Part shown: positions 6,748-13,157 of the stretch, piece by piece
Layout of the letters: each line of letters begins with the position of its first letter
How positions within the stretch are numbered: position 1 is the stretch's first letter
DNA from: Streptomyces roseochromogenus subsp. oscitans DS 12.976
Lineage (GTDB): Bacteria; Actinomycetota; Actinomycetes; Streptomycetales; Streptomycetaceae
Direction of reading: 5' to 3'
NCBI RefSeq assembly: GCF_000497445.1
Contig: NZ_CM002285.1
Coordinates: 6,117,219 to 6,135,867, forward strand
DNA: 18,649 nt
Notes under the pieces: generated by a model
Databases searched by the model: none
What the model was told of the DNA's origin: nothing
What the model saw: the letters and a program-made list of their open reading frames with translations, nothing else
Program-made: the position numbers and the translations under genes

Positions 6748-6831
6748 CTACTGGTACCAGCGGACCACTGCGTCCTGGATGTTTTCCGTGCCGGTGGACA
6801 GCCGCTGCTGCCAGGGAATCAAGCTGGTCAC
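6748..6831 (-). pseudogene. Truncated small coding frame (27 aa), probable gene start remnant
   Basis: The short frame has GTG at 6829-6831 and stops at TAG 6748-6750. Its sequence includes TSLIPWQQRLSTGTENIQD and ends VVRWYQ. GAGGAG lies five bases before the GTG, and the GTG overlaps the stop of the upstream frame (GTGA). This indicates a real translation start. The product is too short for a usual protein, and downstream sequence shows no continuation. I read it as the N-terminus of a gene cut off by a rearrangement. A genuine micro-peptide is the alternative. Confidence 0.4.
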
Positions 6832-7181
6832 TCTGTCTCTCCTCGTTCAACGGGACACGTCAGTTCAGGTCTCGCACGGTTCGGAGAACACGTCACTACA
6901 GCAAGGGACAGGAATGAGGGGCGTTCGAGGTAGCACCCGAGGGCCACATCGCCGCCCGAACTCAGCTTCACAGCAGTGGAGTTGACCAGTACCGCAAGAT
7001 CGACGAAGTTCCGCTCCCATTCGGAGTCGAACCGGGGTGCGTATTCGGCCACACGCGCCCCGACCCAGGCGGCGGCGTCTTCCGACTCGTCTTGGGACAG
7101 CCCGGCTCGCTTGCGCAGCGTTCTCAGTGTCTCGGCCAGGTCGGATTTCGATTGCCCCAGCAGCTCAGGATCAAGCGTCAA
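6828..7181 (-). pseudogene. Possible truncated or rearranged HTH-like gene (117 aa frame)
   Basis: The frame starts at TTG 7179-7181 and overlaps the end of an upstream frame. The first ~30 residues (SKSDLAETLRTLRKRAGLSQ) look like helix 1 of an XRE-type helix-turn-helix. The expected recognition helix does not follow. Instead the sequence continues DESEDAAAWVGARVAEYAPR and FVDLAVLVNSTAVKLSSGG, which I do not recognise, and ends in an Arg/Pro/Glu-rich tail (ERGETE). It is either a damaged regulator or a small unrecognised gene. Chained overlaps with both neighbouring frames resemble an operon whose ends have been lost. Confidence in any function is low. Confidence 0.4.
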
Positions 7182-7266
7182 GGCCCTTCACGTACTCCTC
7201 AAAGGGCACCGATTCCGCGAGGGCGAAGCGCTGGTACTCCCGGTACGGGACCGGGTCGCCCTTCAT
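7172..7266 (-). pseudogene. C-terminal gene fragment (about 31 residues)
   Basis: The minus frame includes MKGDPVPYREYQRFALAESV and then PFEEYVKGLDA, followed by TGA at 7172-7174. That stop overlaps the TTG start of the next frame. The composition is protein-like and it ends with a coupled stop/start, so it looks like the C-terminus of a gene whose upstream part is missing. From about 7266 onward the DNA instead encodes a HAD-hydrolase fragment on the opposite strand. The junction therefore lies near 7262-7270. The family is not recognised. Confidence 0.4.
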
Positions 7267-7477
7267 CAAGGACGAGATCCTCTACGTCGGTAACCGCATC
7301 GACAACGACATCCGGTCGGCCGCCGACGCAGGCATGCGCACTGCCTTGGTCCACCGGGGGCCATGGGCCACGATCCAGTGGTGCTCGGCGGAAGCCGAGA
7401 GGCTCCCGACCTTCAGAGTCGAGAGCCTCGGGGAACTGCCAGGACTGATCAAGACCTTCAACGACGCAACGGACTGA
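7266..7477 (+). pseudogene. C-terminal fragment of a HAD-superfamily hydrolase
   Basis: About 70 residues are readable: KDEILYVGNRIDNDIRSAAD, AGMRTALVHRGPWATIQ and FRVESLGELPGLIKTF, ending at TGA 7475-7477. This matches the C-terminal part of HAD-type phosphatases around motif IV (GDxxxND). The nucleophile DxD region, motifs II and III, and the cap are absent. In motif IV the usual first Asp is Asn (VGNRIDND). No start codon with a ribosome binding site precedes it. The open frame reaches back to 7037, but the sequence there is not HAD-like. It is a decayed remnant on the strand opposite its neighbours. Confidence 0.7.
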
Positions 7478-7491
7478 CACTCGCCGTCAAG

Positions 7492-7710
7492 CTACGCCGA
7501 AGCGTTGCCAGACGAAGACCGAGCGCCCGCAACAAACCACGTCCATGCAGACGCTGAGACAGTGAGACGGTGGCTGACAGGGCGTTTCGAGTCCCGTATG
7601 AGCACACTCCCCGGCACGAGGGCCGTCTCCACGCACTCGGTCGTGTTGCCGCCGCTGTACGACGACTTGAACCAGACGAGATCGGTATCGGGCTGATGGT
7701 CGGCGGTCAT
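7492..7710 (-). CDS. DUF397 domain protein (72 aa), downstream copy
   Basis: Small protein with the DUF397 signature: WFKSSYSGGNTTECVETA, then VLIRDSKRP, then a Trp-containing helical end (ASAWTWFVAGA). DUF397 proteins are encoded directly after XRE-DUF5753 regulators in streptomycetes, for example the WhiJ-type and Scr1/Scr2-type pairs. They are thought to be partners of that regulator. ATG 7708-7710 immediately follows the TAA of a truncated regulator, and AAGGAG from that remnant serves as its ribosome binding site. Its cognate regulator is broken, so expression and function are doubtful, although the frame itself is intact. It ends 15 bases from the convergent HAD fragment. Confidence 0.8.
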   Translation of the reverse strand: MTADHQPDTDLVWFKSSYSGGNTTECVETALVPGSVLIRDSKRPVSHRLTVSASAWTWFVAGARSSSGNASA

Positions 7711-7850
7711 TTACAGCTCCTTGCGGGCACGGTGGATCAGGCTGGAGGAGGCCTCCATGTCCAACGCTTGTGCGCGCAGGTACTCGAACGCAAGCCTGTA
7801 TCGGTCCAGTTCCTCGTCCTTCTCAGAGAAGGAGGAGCCGTTTTGAAGTT
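7711..7850 (-). pseudogene. Truncated XRE-DUF5753 regulator, C-terminus only
   Basis: The minus frame reads SEKDEELDRYRLAFEYLRAQ, then ALDMEASSSLIHRARKEL and TAA at 7711-7713. It aligns closely with the C-terminus of the intact regulator encoded at 8118-8963 (EKPGELDRYRLAFEYLSAQ, ALDLESS, ITRISKES). The DNA is also clearly similar. The HTH and most of DUF5753 are missing. The left boundary is approximate, since similarity fades near 7840-7860. It keeps the stop/start contact with the DUF397 gene after it, so this is half of an old duplicate of the neighbouring module. Confidence 0.75.
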
Positions 7851-7917
7851 GGCCACCTGGCAGACTGCTCGGCCATGTCTCTGCCTGGGCGCCGGGGCGT
7901 CTCGGAGCACAGTGCCG

Positions 7918-8118
7918 TCACCCTTCCAGTAGTCCCCTCCGCAAGGCTCCGGTGAACGCGCGCCAGGCCTGCCCGCTGGCAGAGAGCACGGGCCCGCTTC
8001 TGTCTTTGGAGTCGCGTACGAGGATGCTCTCGGTCATCTGTGCGCATTCAACGCATTCCGTACCGCTGCCCCCGCTGTAAGTCGATGTGAACCAGAAGGG
8101 TGCCGACGGTCTGGTCAT
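7918..8118 (-). CDS. DUF397 domain protein (66 aa), partner of the intact regulator
   Basis: Signature FTSTYSGGSGTECVECAQ, then ILVRDSKDRSGPVLS and a C-terminal WRAF helix. The start ATG 8116-8118 shares one base with the TGA of the XRE-DUF5753 gene (TGATG). AAGGAG lies five bases upstream inside that gene, so the two are translated as a pair. In S. coelicolor, DUF397 proteins pair with WhiJ-like and Scr1-like regulators in development and antibiotic control. They are sometimes annotated as toxin-antitoxin-like, and their molecular activity is unsettled. Here the regulator, DUF397 gene and divergent ATPase form the complete three-gene arrangement. Confidence 0.88.
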   Translation of the reverse strand: MTRPSAPFWFTSTYSGGSGTECVECAQMTESILVRDSKDRSGPVLSASGQAWRAFTGALRRGLLEG

Positions 8119-8963
8119 CAGGACTCCTTGCTTATGCGGGTGATGAGCTCTGCTGAGGATTCCAGGTCGAGTGCCTGCGCACTCAGGTACTCAAACGCCA
8201 ACCTGTAGCGGTCCAGTTCCCCGGGCTTTTCCATGAAGAGCCCGCCGCCGAGGAGATCGACGTAGACCACGTCCAGTTCCCGCTTCGGTCCGCGAAGGAC
8301 GGCGAAGCTGCCGACGGCGGCAGCGTGGGCGCCTCTTGAGAACGGGAGCACCTGTACCGTGATGTGTGGTCGTTCGCTCATGGCCCGCAGGTGCCGTAGC
8401 TGTTCCTGCATGACGCCGCGTCCGCCGACGATGCGTCGGATGGCGGCCTCATCGATCACACACCAGATGTGTGGAGGCTCAACGCGATCAAGGAGCTCTT
8501 GCCTCTTCATGCGGATGTCGACCATGTGCTGGACCTCCCGCTCAGGGCAGCCCACTTCGGAAGCGCGGTGGACCGCTTCGGCGTAGGCGCGGGTCTGCAG
8601 GAGTCCGGGCACGTACATGCAGGCGAAGTGGTCTTCGCGTACGACCTCGTCCTCTAGGGTCAACATGAGGTTCATGGACTCGGGGATGGGGTCGGCGAGC
8701 GAGCGCCACCAGCCCTGGACCTTGGCCGCTTTGGCCAGCTCGACAAGTGCGAGGCGTTCCTCGTCTGAGGCGCCGTACTCACGACAAAGGGCGTCCACCG
8801 TTGGCCACTTGACGGTTCCCTCCTTTGTCTCATAGCGGCTGAGGGTCGCCTTTGAGATACCGACCCGGGCACCTGCCTCTTCAAGGGTCAAACCTTTGAC
8901 CTCACGAAGACGTCGGAGATCCGCGCCGAGCTGGCGCCTACGAGTGGTCGGTCCAACTGCCAT
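8118..8963 (-). CDS. XRE-family regulator with DUF5753 domain (WhiJ/Scr1 type)
   Basis: DNA-binding regulator of 281 aa. The XRE helix-turn-helix spans residues 11-66 (LGADLRRLREVKGLTLEEAG, ARVGISKATLSRYETKEG). The DUF5753 domain runs from about 85 to 275, with typical pieces YVPGLLQTRAYAEAVH, MKRQELLD, IDEAAIRR, VLPFSRGAHAA, SFAVLRG and ELDRYRLAFEYLSAQAL. Length and order are standard. ATG 8961-8963 has GAAGG about 8 bases upstream. It forms a stop/start pair with the DUF397 gene and is divergent from the RsbW-like ATPase gene, matching the WhiJ/AbaA-like clusters of streptomycetes. The palindromes in the 199-bp gap to the ATPase gene are the obvious candidates for its own operator. Confidence 0.95.
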   Translation of the reverse strand: MAVGPTTRRRQLGADLRRLREVKGLTLEEAGARVGISKATLSRYETKEGTVKWPTVDALCREYGASDEERLALVELAKAAKVQGWWRSLADPIPESMNLMLTLEDEVVREDHFACMYVPGLLQTRAYAEAVHRASEVGCPEREVQHMVDIRMKRQELLDRVEPPHIWCVIDEAAIRRIVGGRGVMQEQLRHLRAMSERPHITVQVLPFSRGAHAAAVGSFAVLRGPKRELDVVYVDLLGGGLFMEKPGELDRYRLAFEYLSAQALDLESSAELITRISKES

Positions 8964-9074
8964 GTCCTGGCCCTTCGCGTCGATCCGTCAGATCGTCCTG
9001 GTTGCCGTAGCGAGACGGCAAGACGGTGTGCGCCGGGGGCGCGTGTGCTCCTTCGCGCTCCCACAACCTCAACG

Positions 9075-9137
9075 TGAGAGTTCCATTTTGAGAGTTCCAA
9101 TGCAACTCTCAGTGCATCATCAGTTGCGCATCGCAAC
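9075..9137. promoter_or_regulatory. Repeats and palindromes in the divergent regulator/ATPase promoter region
   Basis: TGAGAGTTCCA occurs twice (9075-9085 and 9089-9099). The second copy is also the left arm of a perfect inverted repeat, TGAGAGTT (9089-9096) and AACTCTCA (9104-9111), with a 7-base spacer. A separate perfect inverted repeat, GTTGCG-CAT-CGCAAC (9123-9137), lies about 26 bases before the ATPase GTG. This density of symmetry in the gap suggests binding sites for the XRE regulator, controlling both directions. Confidence 0.6.
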
Positions 9138-9162
9138 ATAGCGTCTATGGGAGGGAGTTGAC

Positions 9163-9825
9163 GTGGGGTACAACGAGGCCAGTCCGGCGAGGCAATCGTG
9201 GGATCTCCCGTTCACGGCAGATCCTGAGGAAGTAGCGGCTCTCCGGCGGCTGATGCGCCTTCACCTGGGGCTGTGGGGGTTGGAGGACGTCGTGGAGGCG
9301 GCACAACTCTGCGTGAGTGAGCTCGTTACCAACGTCATCACGCATGTGGGCCTCGGAACCCTGGCCACGCTCGCCGTCTCCATGAACGGCAGCTACGTGC
9401 GGATCGAAGTACACGATCCGGACACCCGCGCTCTGCCCACCTTGCTTGAGGTGGGATTCGGCTCTGAAAGCGGCCGTGGCATGAGGCTTGTTGAGTCCAT
9501 TGCTGCCCGCTGGGGCGTTGAGCTCCAAGCCGATCGGAAGGTGACGTGGTGTGAGCTCTCTACCGAGCCCGCCTCGCCATGCTCGGCAAACGACGGTCCA
9601 CGCCTGAGCAGAGCAGAGGGATTGCTGGACCTCTACAAGGCCGAACATTCGCCGCGCGCGGTGAGTGCCGAGGGGTGCAGGCTGAAACTGGCCTGTGCGG
9701 AGGAGGCAGCGATCAACATCATCGCCGACCTCCTCCACTGGCTTCACGCTCATGGCAGCAACGCGGACGATGTGCTGGACCGGGCGCAAGTGCACTTTGA
9801 GGCAGTGACGGACGTCCCGGCGTAA
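9163..9825 (+). CDS. RsbW-like ATP-binding protein with C-terminal extension
   Basis: Product of 220 aa. Residues 14-133 form a small GHKL-type ATPase domain, as in anti-sigma factor kinases. The N box is SELVTNVITH with Asn57, the G1-like motif is DPDTR with Asp85, and the G2 loop is SGRGMRLV. No phosphoacceptor His or sensor domain is present. Residues ~141-220 form an extra, mostly helical region (EEAAINIIADLLHWLHAHG) that classic RsbW proteins lack. GTG 9163 is preceded by GGGAGGGAG at good spacing. Such ATPases are the third member of WhiJ-type clusters. Whether they bind a sigma factor or the regulator/DUF397 pair is not known from the sequence. The gene ends 15 bases from the convergent helicase gene. 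Confidence 0.9.
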   Translation: MGYNEASPARQSWDLPFTADPEEVAALRRLMRLHLGLWGLEDVVEAAQLCVSELVTNVITHVGLGTLATLAVSMNGSYVRIEVHDPDTRALPTLLEVGFGSESGRGMRLVESIAARWGVELQADRKVTWCELSTEPASPCSANDGPRLSRAEGLLDLYKAEHSPRAVSAEGCRLKLACAEEAAINIIADLLHWLHAHGSNADDVLDRAQVHFEAVTDVPA

Positions 9826-9840
9826 CAGGCGTCCGGACTT

Positions 9841-12800
9841 TCATCCGCTGGAGATCGCGGCTGAGTACGACCACACATCGGTGGGAAGTTCGTGCTGCAG
9901 ATCCCAAGTGATCGCCATGGGCTTGCTGCCGGTGTGCTTCACATAGGTGGCTGGGCCGAGCAGTATCCAAGGCTCGGACTTGCCGATGCTGTTGCGCTTG
10001 TAGCGGCGCAGGAACAGCAAGACGTGGCTGCCCTGCTGGGCATGCTGCTGATAGCGCAGTCCCGTCGTGGAGTTCTCCGGCGTGGTGCTCTGTGACTCCC
10101 AGTGGAAGCGGGTGGGGCTGAGTGCGTAGTCCCTGTAGCGGACCGTAGGTGAGAAGTCCCGCTCGTTCTTCTCCAGGGTGATGAGTAGTGCATCCGTCTT
10201 TATCTCTTCGATCCAACGAACGCCTTGGCCGAAGTCTTTGGGCATCTGCCCGCCCAGCTGGGCTACCCCCAAGGCCGCAAGGATCTCGGAGCGGTTGTAG
10301 GCGCTGTGAACCTTCAGCGGGATGTGGCTGAGTGAGCCGTCTAGAGGAATGGGGTAGTGGTCGGCCTCGTCAAGGATGTAGGACAGGACCTGTCGAAGTT
10401 CGTCCCGGACTAGCCACTGGGTATGCAGCGATTCAAGCCCCCGTTGGTAGCTGCTGAAGCCGCCAGCGTTGTCCCACAGGTTGAAAAAGAGCATGCGGGC
10501 GTAGGCCTGCTCCTTGGGCGACAACGAGTCGTAGTCGGGGGCGTCATCTTCGAGAAGGCGGAGATAGGACCGGACACGCTCGGGGTCGTCTACGTGGAGA
10601 AACGCGTGAACGCGTTTGAGGAGGTCTGCTTCACCCGTCGGGGCTGCTTCCTCGATGAACCGTGCCTTGCGTAGCACCTTGGTCCATGAGTTGTCGCTCT
10701 TGTAAAGCTCCTTGATCTCGCGACGGCTCTCGCACAGGTAATCCGCCAACCTGGGCGTGCTGTAGCTCCTGGCTTCTTTCGCGAGCGTCGTGATGGTGGC
10801 CTTGAGCTGGGTGCGGATGTTGTCGAGGACGAGGTCCTTGGACTTGCCCTCCAAGATGATCTGGCAGCCGGAAGGCAGCTGAGGGAAGTCGCGCCCAATG
10901 CTGTCGACCAAGCGGTTGCGAGAAAGGTTGGTCAGCGCTCGGAACTGCTCCTCGAAGCGGAACTCTGCACGGTGCTGACCGATGAAGTCGAGCACCGTCA
11001 GCACTGGCTTGTTCGGCGTACGACGCAGTCCGCGTCCGAGCTGTTGGAGGAACACCGTCGCGCTGTTCGTAGGGCGCAGGAGAAGCAGGGTGTCGACATC
11101 GGGGACGTCGAGCCCCTCGTTGAAGAGGTCGACGGAGAAGATCACCTGGATGCGTCCGGCCTTGAGGTCCTCCAGTGTGCGTTCACGCACGGCGGGAGCC
11201 GAGTCGCTGTCGAGGGCTTCGGCCTTGAGGCCTGCCTCACGGAAACACCCGGCCATGAAGTGCGCGTGCGCCTTGGTTACGCAGAAACCGAGTGCACGCA
11301 TAGAGCCCGGCTGGGCGATCTTGTCCTTGACCTGCTTGATGACGATACGAGCCCGCGCATGGTCGCCCGTGTAGAGATTGCCGAGCTCGTCTCGGTCGTA
11401 GGTGCCCGATCGCCAGTCAAGGTTGGTCAGATCTGTGCCGTCTGGGAGCCCGAAGTAGTGGAAGGGGCAGAGCAGGTCGTTTTCGAGTGCTTCCCAGAGC
11501 CGCAGCTCGGCGGCGATACGCCCGCCGAAGAACTCGTCCTGCACGTTCAGCCCGTCCATCCGCTCCGGGGTCGCTGTGAGGCCGAGGAGTTCGGCTGGTC
11601 TGAAGTGCTCGATCACGCGACGGTACGTGTCCGCCGTCGCGTGGTGGAACTCGTCGATAGCGATGACGTCGAAGTGATCGGGATTGAACTGCTCCAGACG
11701 TCTGAGGTTGAGCGACTGGACGCTAGCGAAGACGTGCGTCCACTCGCGGGGCTCCTGGCCGTTGTAAAGCAATTCGCCGAAGGACGCGTCGTCCAAAACC
11801 TCACGGTAGGTCCGCAGGGACTGCCTCAGGATCTCTTTGCGGTGGGCGACGAAGAGCAGCCGTGGGAGAGCTCCGCTGAGCTTGTCGCGCAGGTTCCGAT
11901 AGTCCAGGGCGGCCATGACCGTCTTGCCGGTGCCGGTAGCCGCGACTAGGAGATTCTGGTGACGGCCGCGGATCTCACGCTCGACACGAAGGCGCTCCAG
12001 CATGTCCTTCTGGTGCGGGAGCGGATGTACTTCCAAGCCGGACAGGCTGATCTTGAGCTCACCGGCCGTCCCGGTGCCGCCCGCCTGGGCCAATGCGTCA
12101 GCAAGTCGCTCGCCGTCGCGGACAGGGTCGTACGTCTCGAATGTCGCGTCGGCCCAGTAGGCGTCGAAGGTCGCCTCAAACTTGTCGAGCACCCTGGGAG
12201 TGGCGACCGATGACAGCCGCACATTCCACTCCAGGCCGTCGAGCAGAGCCGCCTTCGACAGGTTGGAACTGCCCACATAGGCCGTGTCGAAGCCGGTGTT
12301 GCGCCGGAACAGCCACGCCTTGGCATGTAGACGAGTCGAGCGGACTTCATAGTTGACCTTCACCTCGGCACCGAACTCACGGACTAGTCGGTCCAATGCG
12401 TAACGATCGGTGGCGCCGATGTAGGTGGTCGTGATGACTCGTATCGGGACTCCACGCTCCCTCGCTGCGCGCAGTGAGTCTTCGAGGACCCGTATTCCGT
12501 ACCACTTCACGAACGCGCAGAGCAGGTCAATACGGTCTGCAGTGGCAAGCTCCGCCCTCAACTCCGCGCCCAGACTGGGATCGTCGGGTGCGTTCGTGAT
12601 CAACGCCGTCTCGGACAGGGGCGTGAGCGGGCGAATGGCGTAGACGCCTGGCGCTTCCCGCTCAGCAAGTGCGAGCAGTTGTCGAGGACCGTCAGCGATG
12701 GCGCCGCCCATTTCATCCATATCTGGATCCGGAGCGCTGGCGGCCAGCGAGCACATGATCTGGTTGGCGACGGCAACCTGCTTGTCGTGGGGTAGTTGAC

Positions 12801-12990
12801 TCAGTCTGAGTCTCACAGCCTCACTGATGTGGCGGGCCAACACGTGTGGGGTGGACTCTTCACTGACCTCCGCATCGACGGCCTTCCAGCCCCGAGCGTC
12901 CAACTGCCTCATCTGCGCCTGCAAGTGGCGGGTAACGAGCTGCTCGTACACACCCGAGACGGGCTGTGACAGATCCCCTGGTTGAGTCAT
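9841..12990 (-). CDS. PLD-type nuclease / superfamily 2 helicase with DUF3427-like C-terminus
   Basis: Product of 1049 aa, probably acting on DNA. The order of parts is: N-terminal helical region (1-130); a phospholipase-D-type domain (~140-285) with one HxK motif at 222-224 (LHAKAWLFRR) and VGSSNLSKAAL; and helicase domain 1 with Walker A ATGTGKT (351-357), DEFHH (446-450) and LTATPER (471-477). Helicase domain 2 follows, with SVDLFNEGLDVPDVDT (motif V) and QLGRGLRR (motif VI, 650-657). The long C-terminal region (~690-1049), ending in a block with WILLGPATYVKHTGSKPM, fits DUF3427. All motor motifs are intact. I chose ATG 12988-12990 with AAGGGGG upstream. The frame stays open to 13128, but those starts lack sites. 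It is divergent from an SRA-HNH endonuclease gene, which suggests restriction or phage defence, although a repair role is possible. Confidence 0.9.
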   Translation of the reverse strand: MTQPGDLSQPVSGVYEQLVTRHLQAQMRQLDARGWKAVDAEVSEESTPHVLARHISEAVRLRLSQLPHDKQVAVANQIMCSLAASAPDPDMDEMGGAIADGPRQLLALAEREAPGVYAIRPLTPLSETALITNAPDDPSLGAELRAELATADRIDLLCAFVKWYGIRVLEDSLRAARERGVPIRVITTTYIGATDRYALDRLVREFGAEVKVNYEVRSTRLHAKAWLFRRNTGFDTAYVGSSNLSKAALLDGLEWNVRLSSVATPRVLDKFEATFDAYWADATFETYDPVRDGERLADALAQAGGTGTAGELKISLSGLEVHPLPHQKDMLERLRVEREIRGRHQNLLVAATGTGKTVMAALDYRNLRDKLSGALPRLLFVAHRKEILRQSLRTYREVLDDASFGELLYNGQEPREWTHVFASVQSLNLRRLEQFNPDHFDVIAIDEFHHATADTYRRVIEHFRPAELLGLTATPERMDGLNVQDEFFGGRIAAELRLWEALENDLLCPFHYFGLPDGTDLTNLDWRSGTYDRDELGNLYTGDHARARIVIKQVKDKIAQPGSMRALGFCVTKAHAHFMAGCFREAGLKAEALDSDSAPAVRERTLEDLKAGRIQVIFSVDLFNEGLDVPDVDTLLLLRPTNSATVFLQQLGRGLRRTPNKPVLTVLDFIGQHRAEFRFEEQFRALTNLSRNRLVDSIGRDFPQLPSGCQIILEGKSKDLVLDNIRTQLKATITTLAKEARSYSTPRLADYLCESRREIKELYKSDNSWTKVLRKARFIEEAAPTGEADLLKRVHAFLHVDDPERVRSYLRLLEDDAPDYDSLSPKEQAYARMLFFNLWDNAGGFSSYQRGLESLHTQWLVRDELRQVLSYILDEADHYPIPLDGSLSHIPLKVHSAYNRSEILAALGVAQLGGQMPKDFGQGVRWIEEIKTDALLITLEKNERDFSPTVRYRDYALSPTRFHWESQSTTPENSTTGLRYQQHAQQGSHVLLFLRRYKRNSIGKSEPWILLGPATYVKHTGSKPMAITWDLQHELPTDVWSYSAAISSG

Positions 12991-13104
12991 GCGTGTCCCC
13001 CTTGATCCCTCAAACCGCATGACCAGTTGTAACAGGGACCACTGACAAGCCGCGGCAGCTTGCCGACGCTGCTCAACGCGATCGCACACGGGCAGCGACG
13101 CGGT

Positions 13105-13118
13105 CAAATAGCGATTTG
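13105..13118. promoter_or_regulatory. Inverted repeat in the divergent helicase / SRA-HNH promoter region
   Basis: CAAAT (13105-13109) and ATTTG (13114-13118), separated by AGCG, lie in the 167-bp gap between the two divergent genes. The patch is locally AT-rich. GTGACA (13122-13127) could be a -35 element for the rightward gene, with CAGTAT (13146-13151) as a poor -10. That would put transcription start at or near the GTG. The site is suggestive only. Confidence 0.35.
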
Positions 13119-13157
13119 AAAGTGACATGACTGATCGAGTCGCTTCAGTATGGTGGG

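Noticed and set aside
7823..7876. Short frame MAEQSARWPTS as the start of a third DUF397 gene
   Set aside because: The similarity to DUF397 N-termini is only a few residues and the frame stops after 17 codons. The overlapping frame continues the truncated DUF5753 remnant, so it is probably coincidence.
10972..11949. Long plus-strand open frame (325 codons) antisense to the helicase gene
   Set aside because: It mirrors the helicase coding frame, which holds all helicase motifs. The translation has no recognisable domain, as expected for a high-GC shadow.
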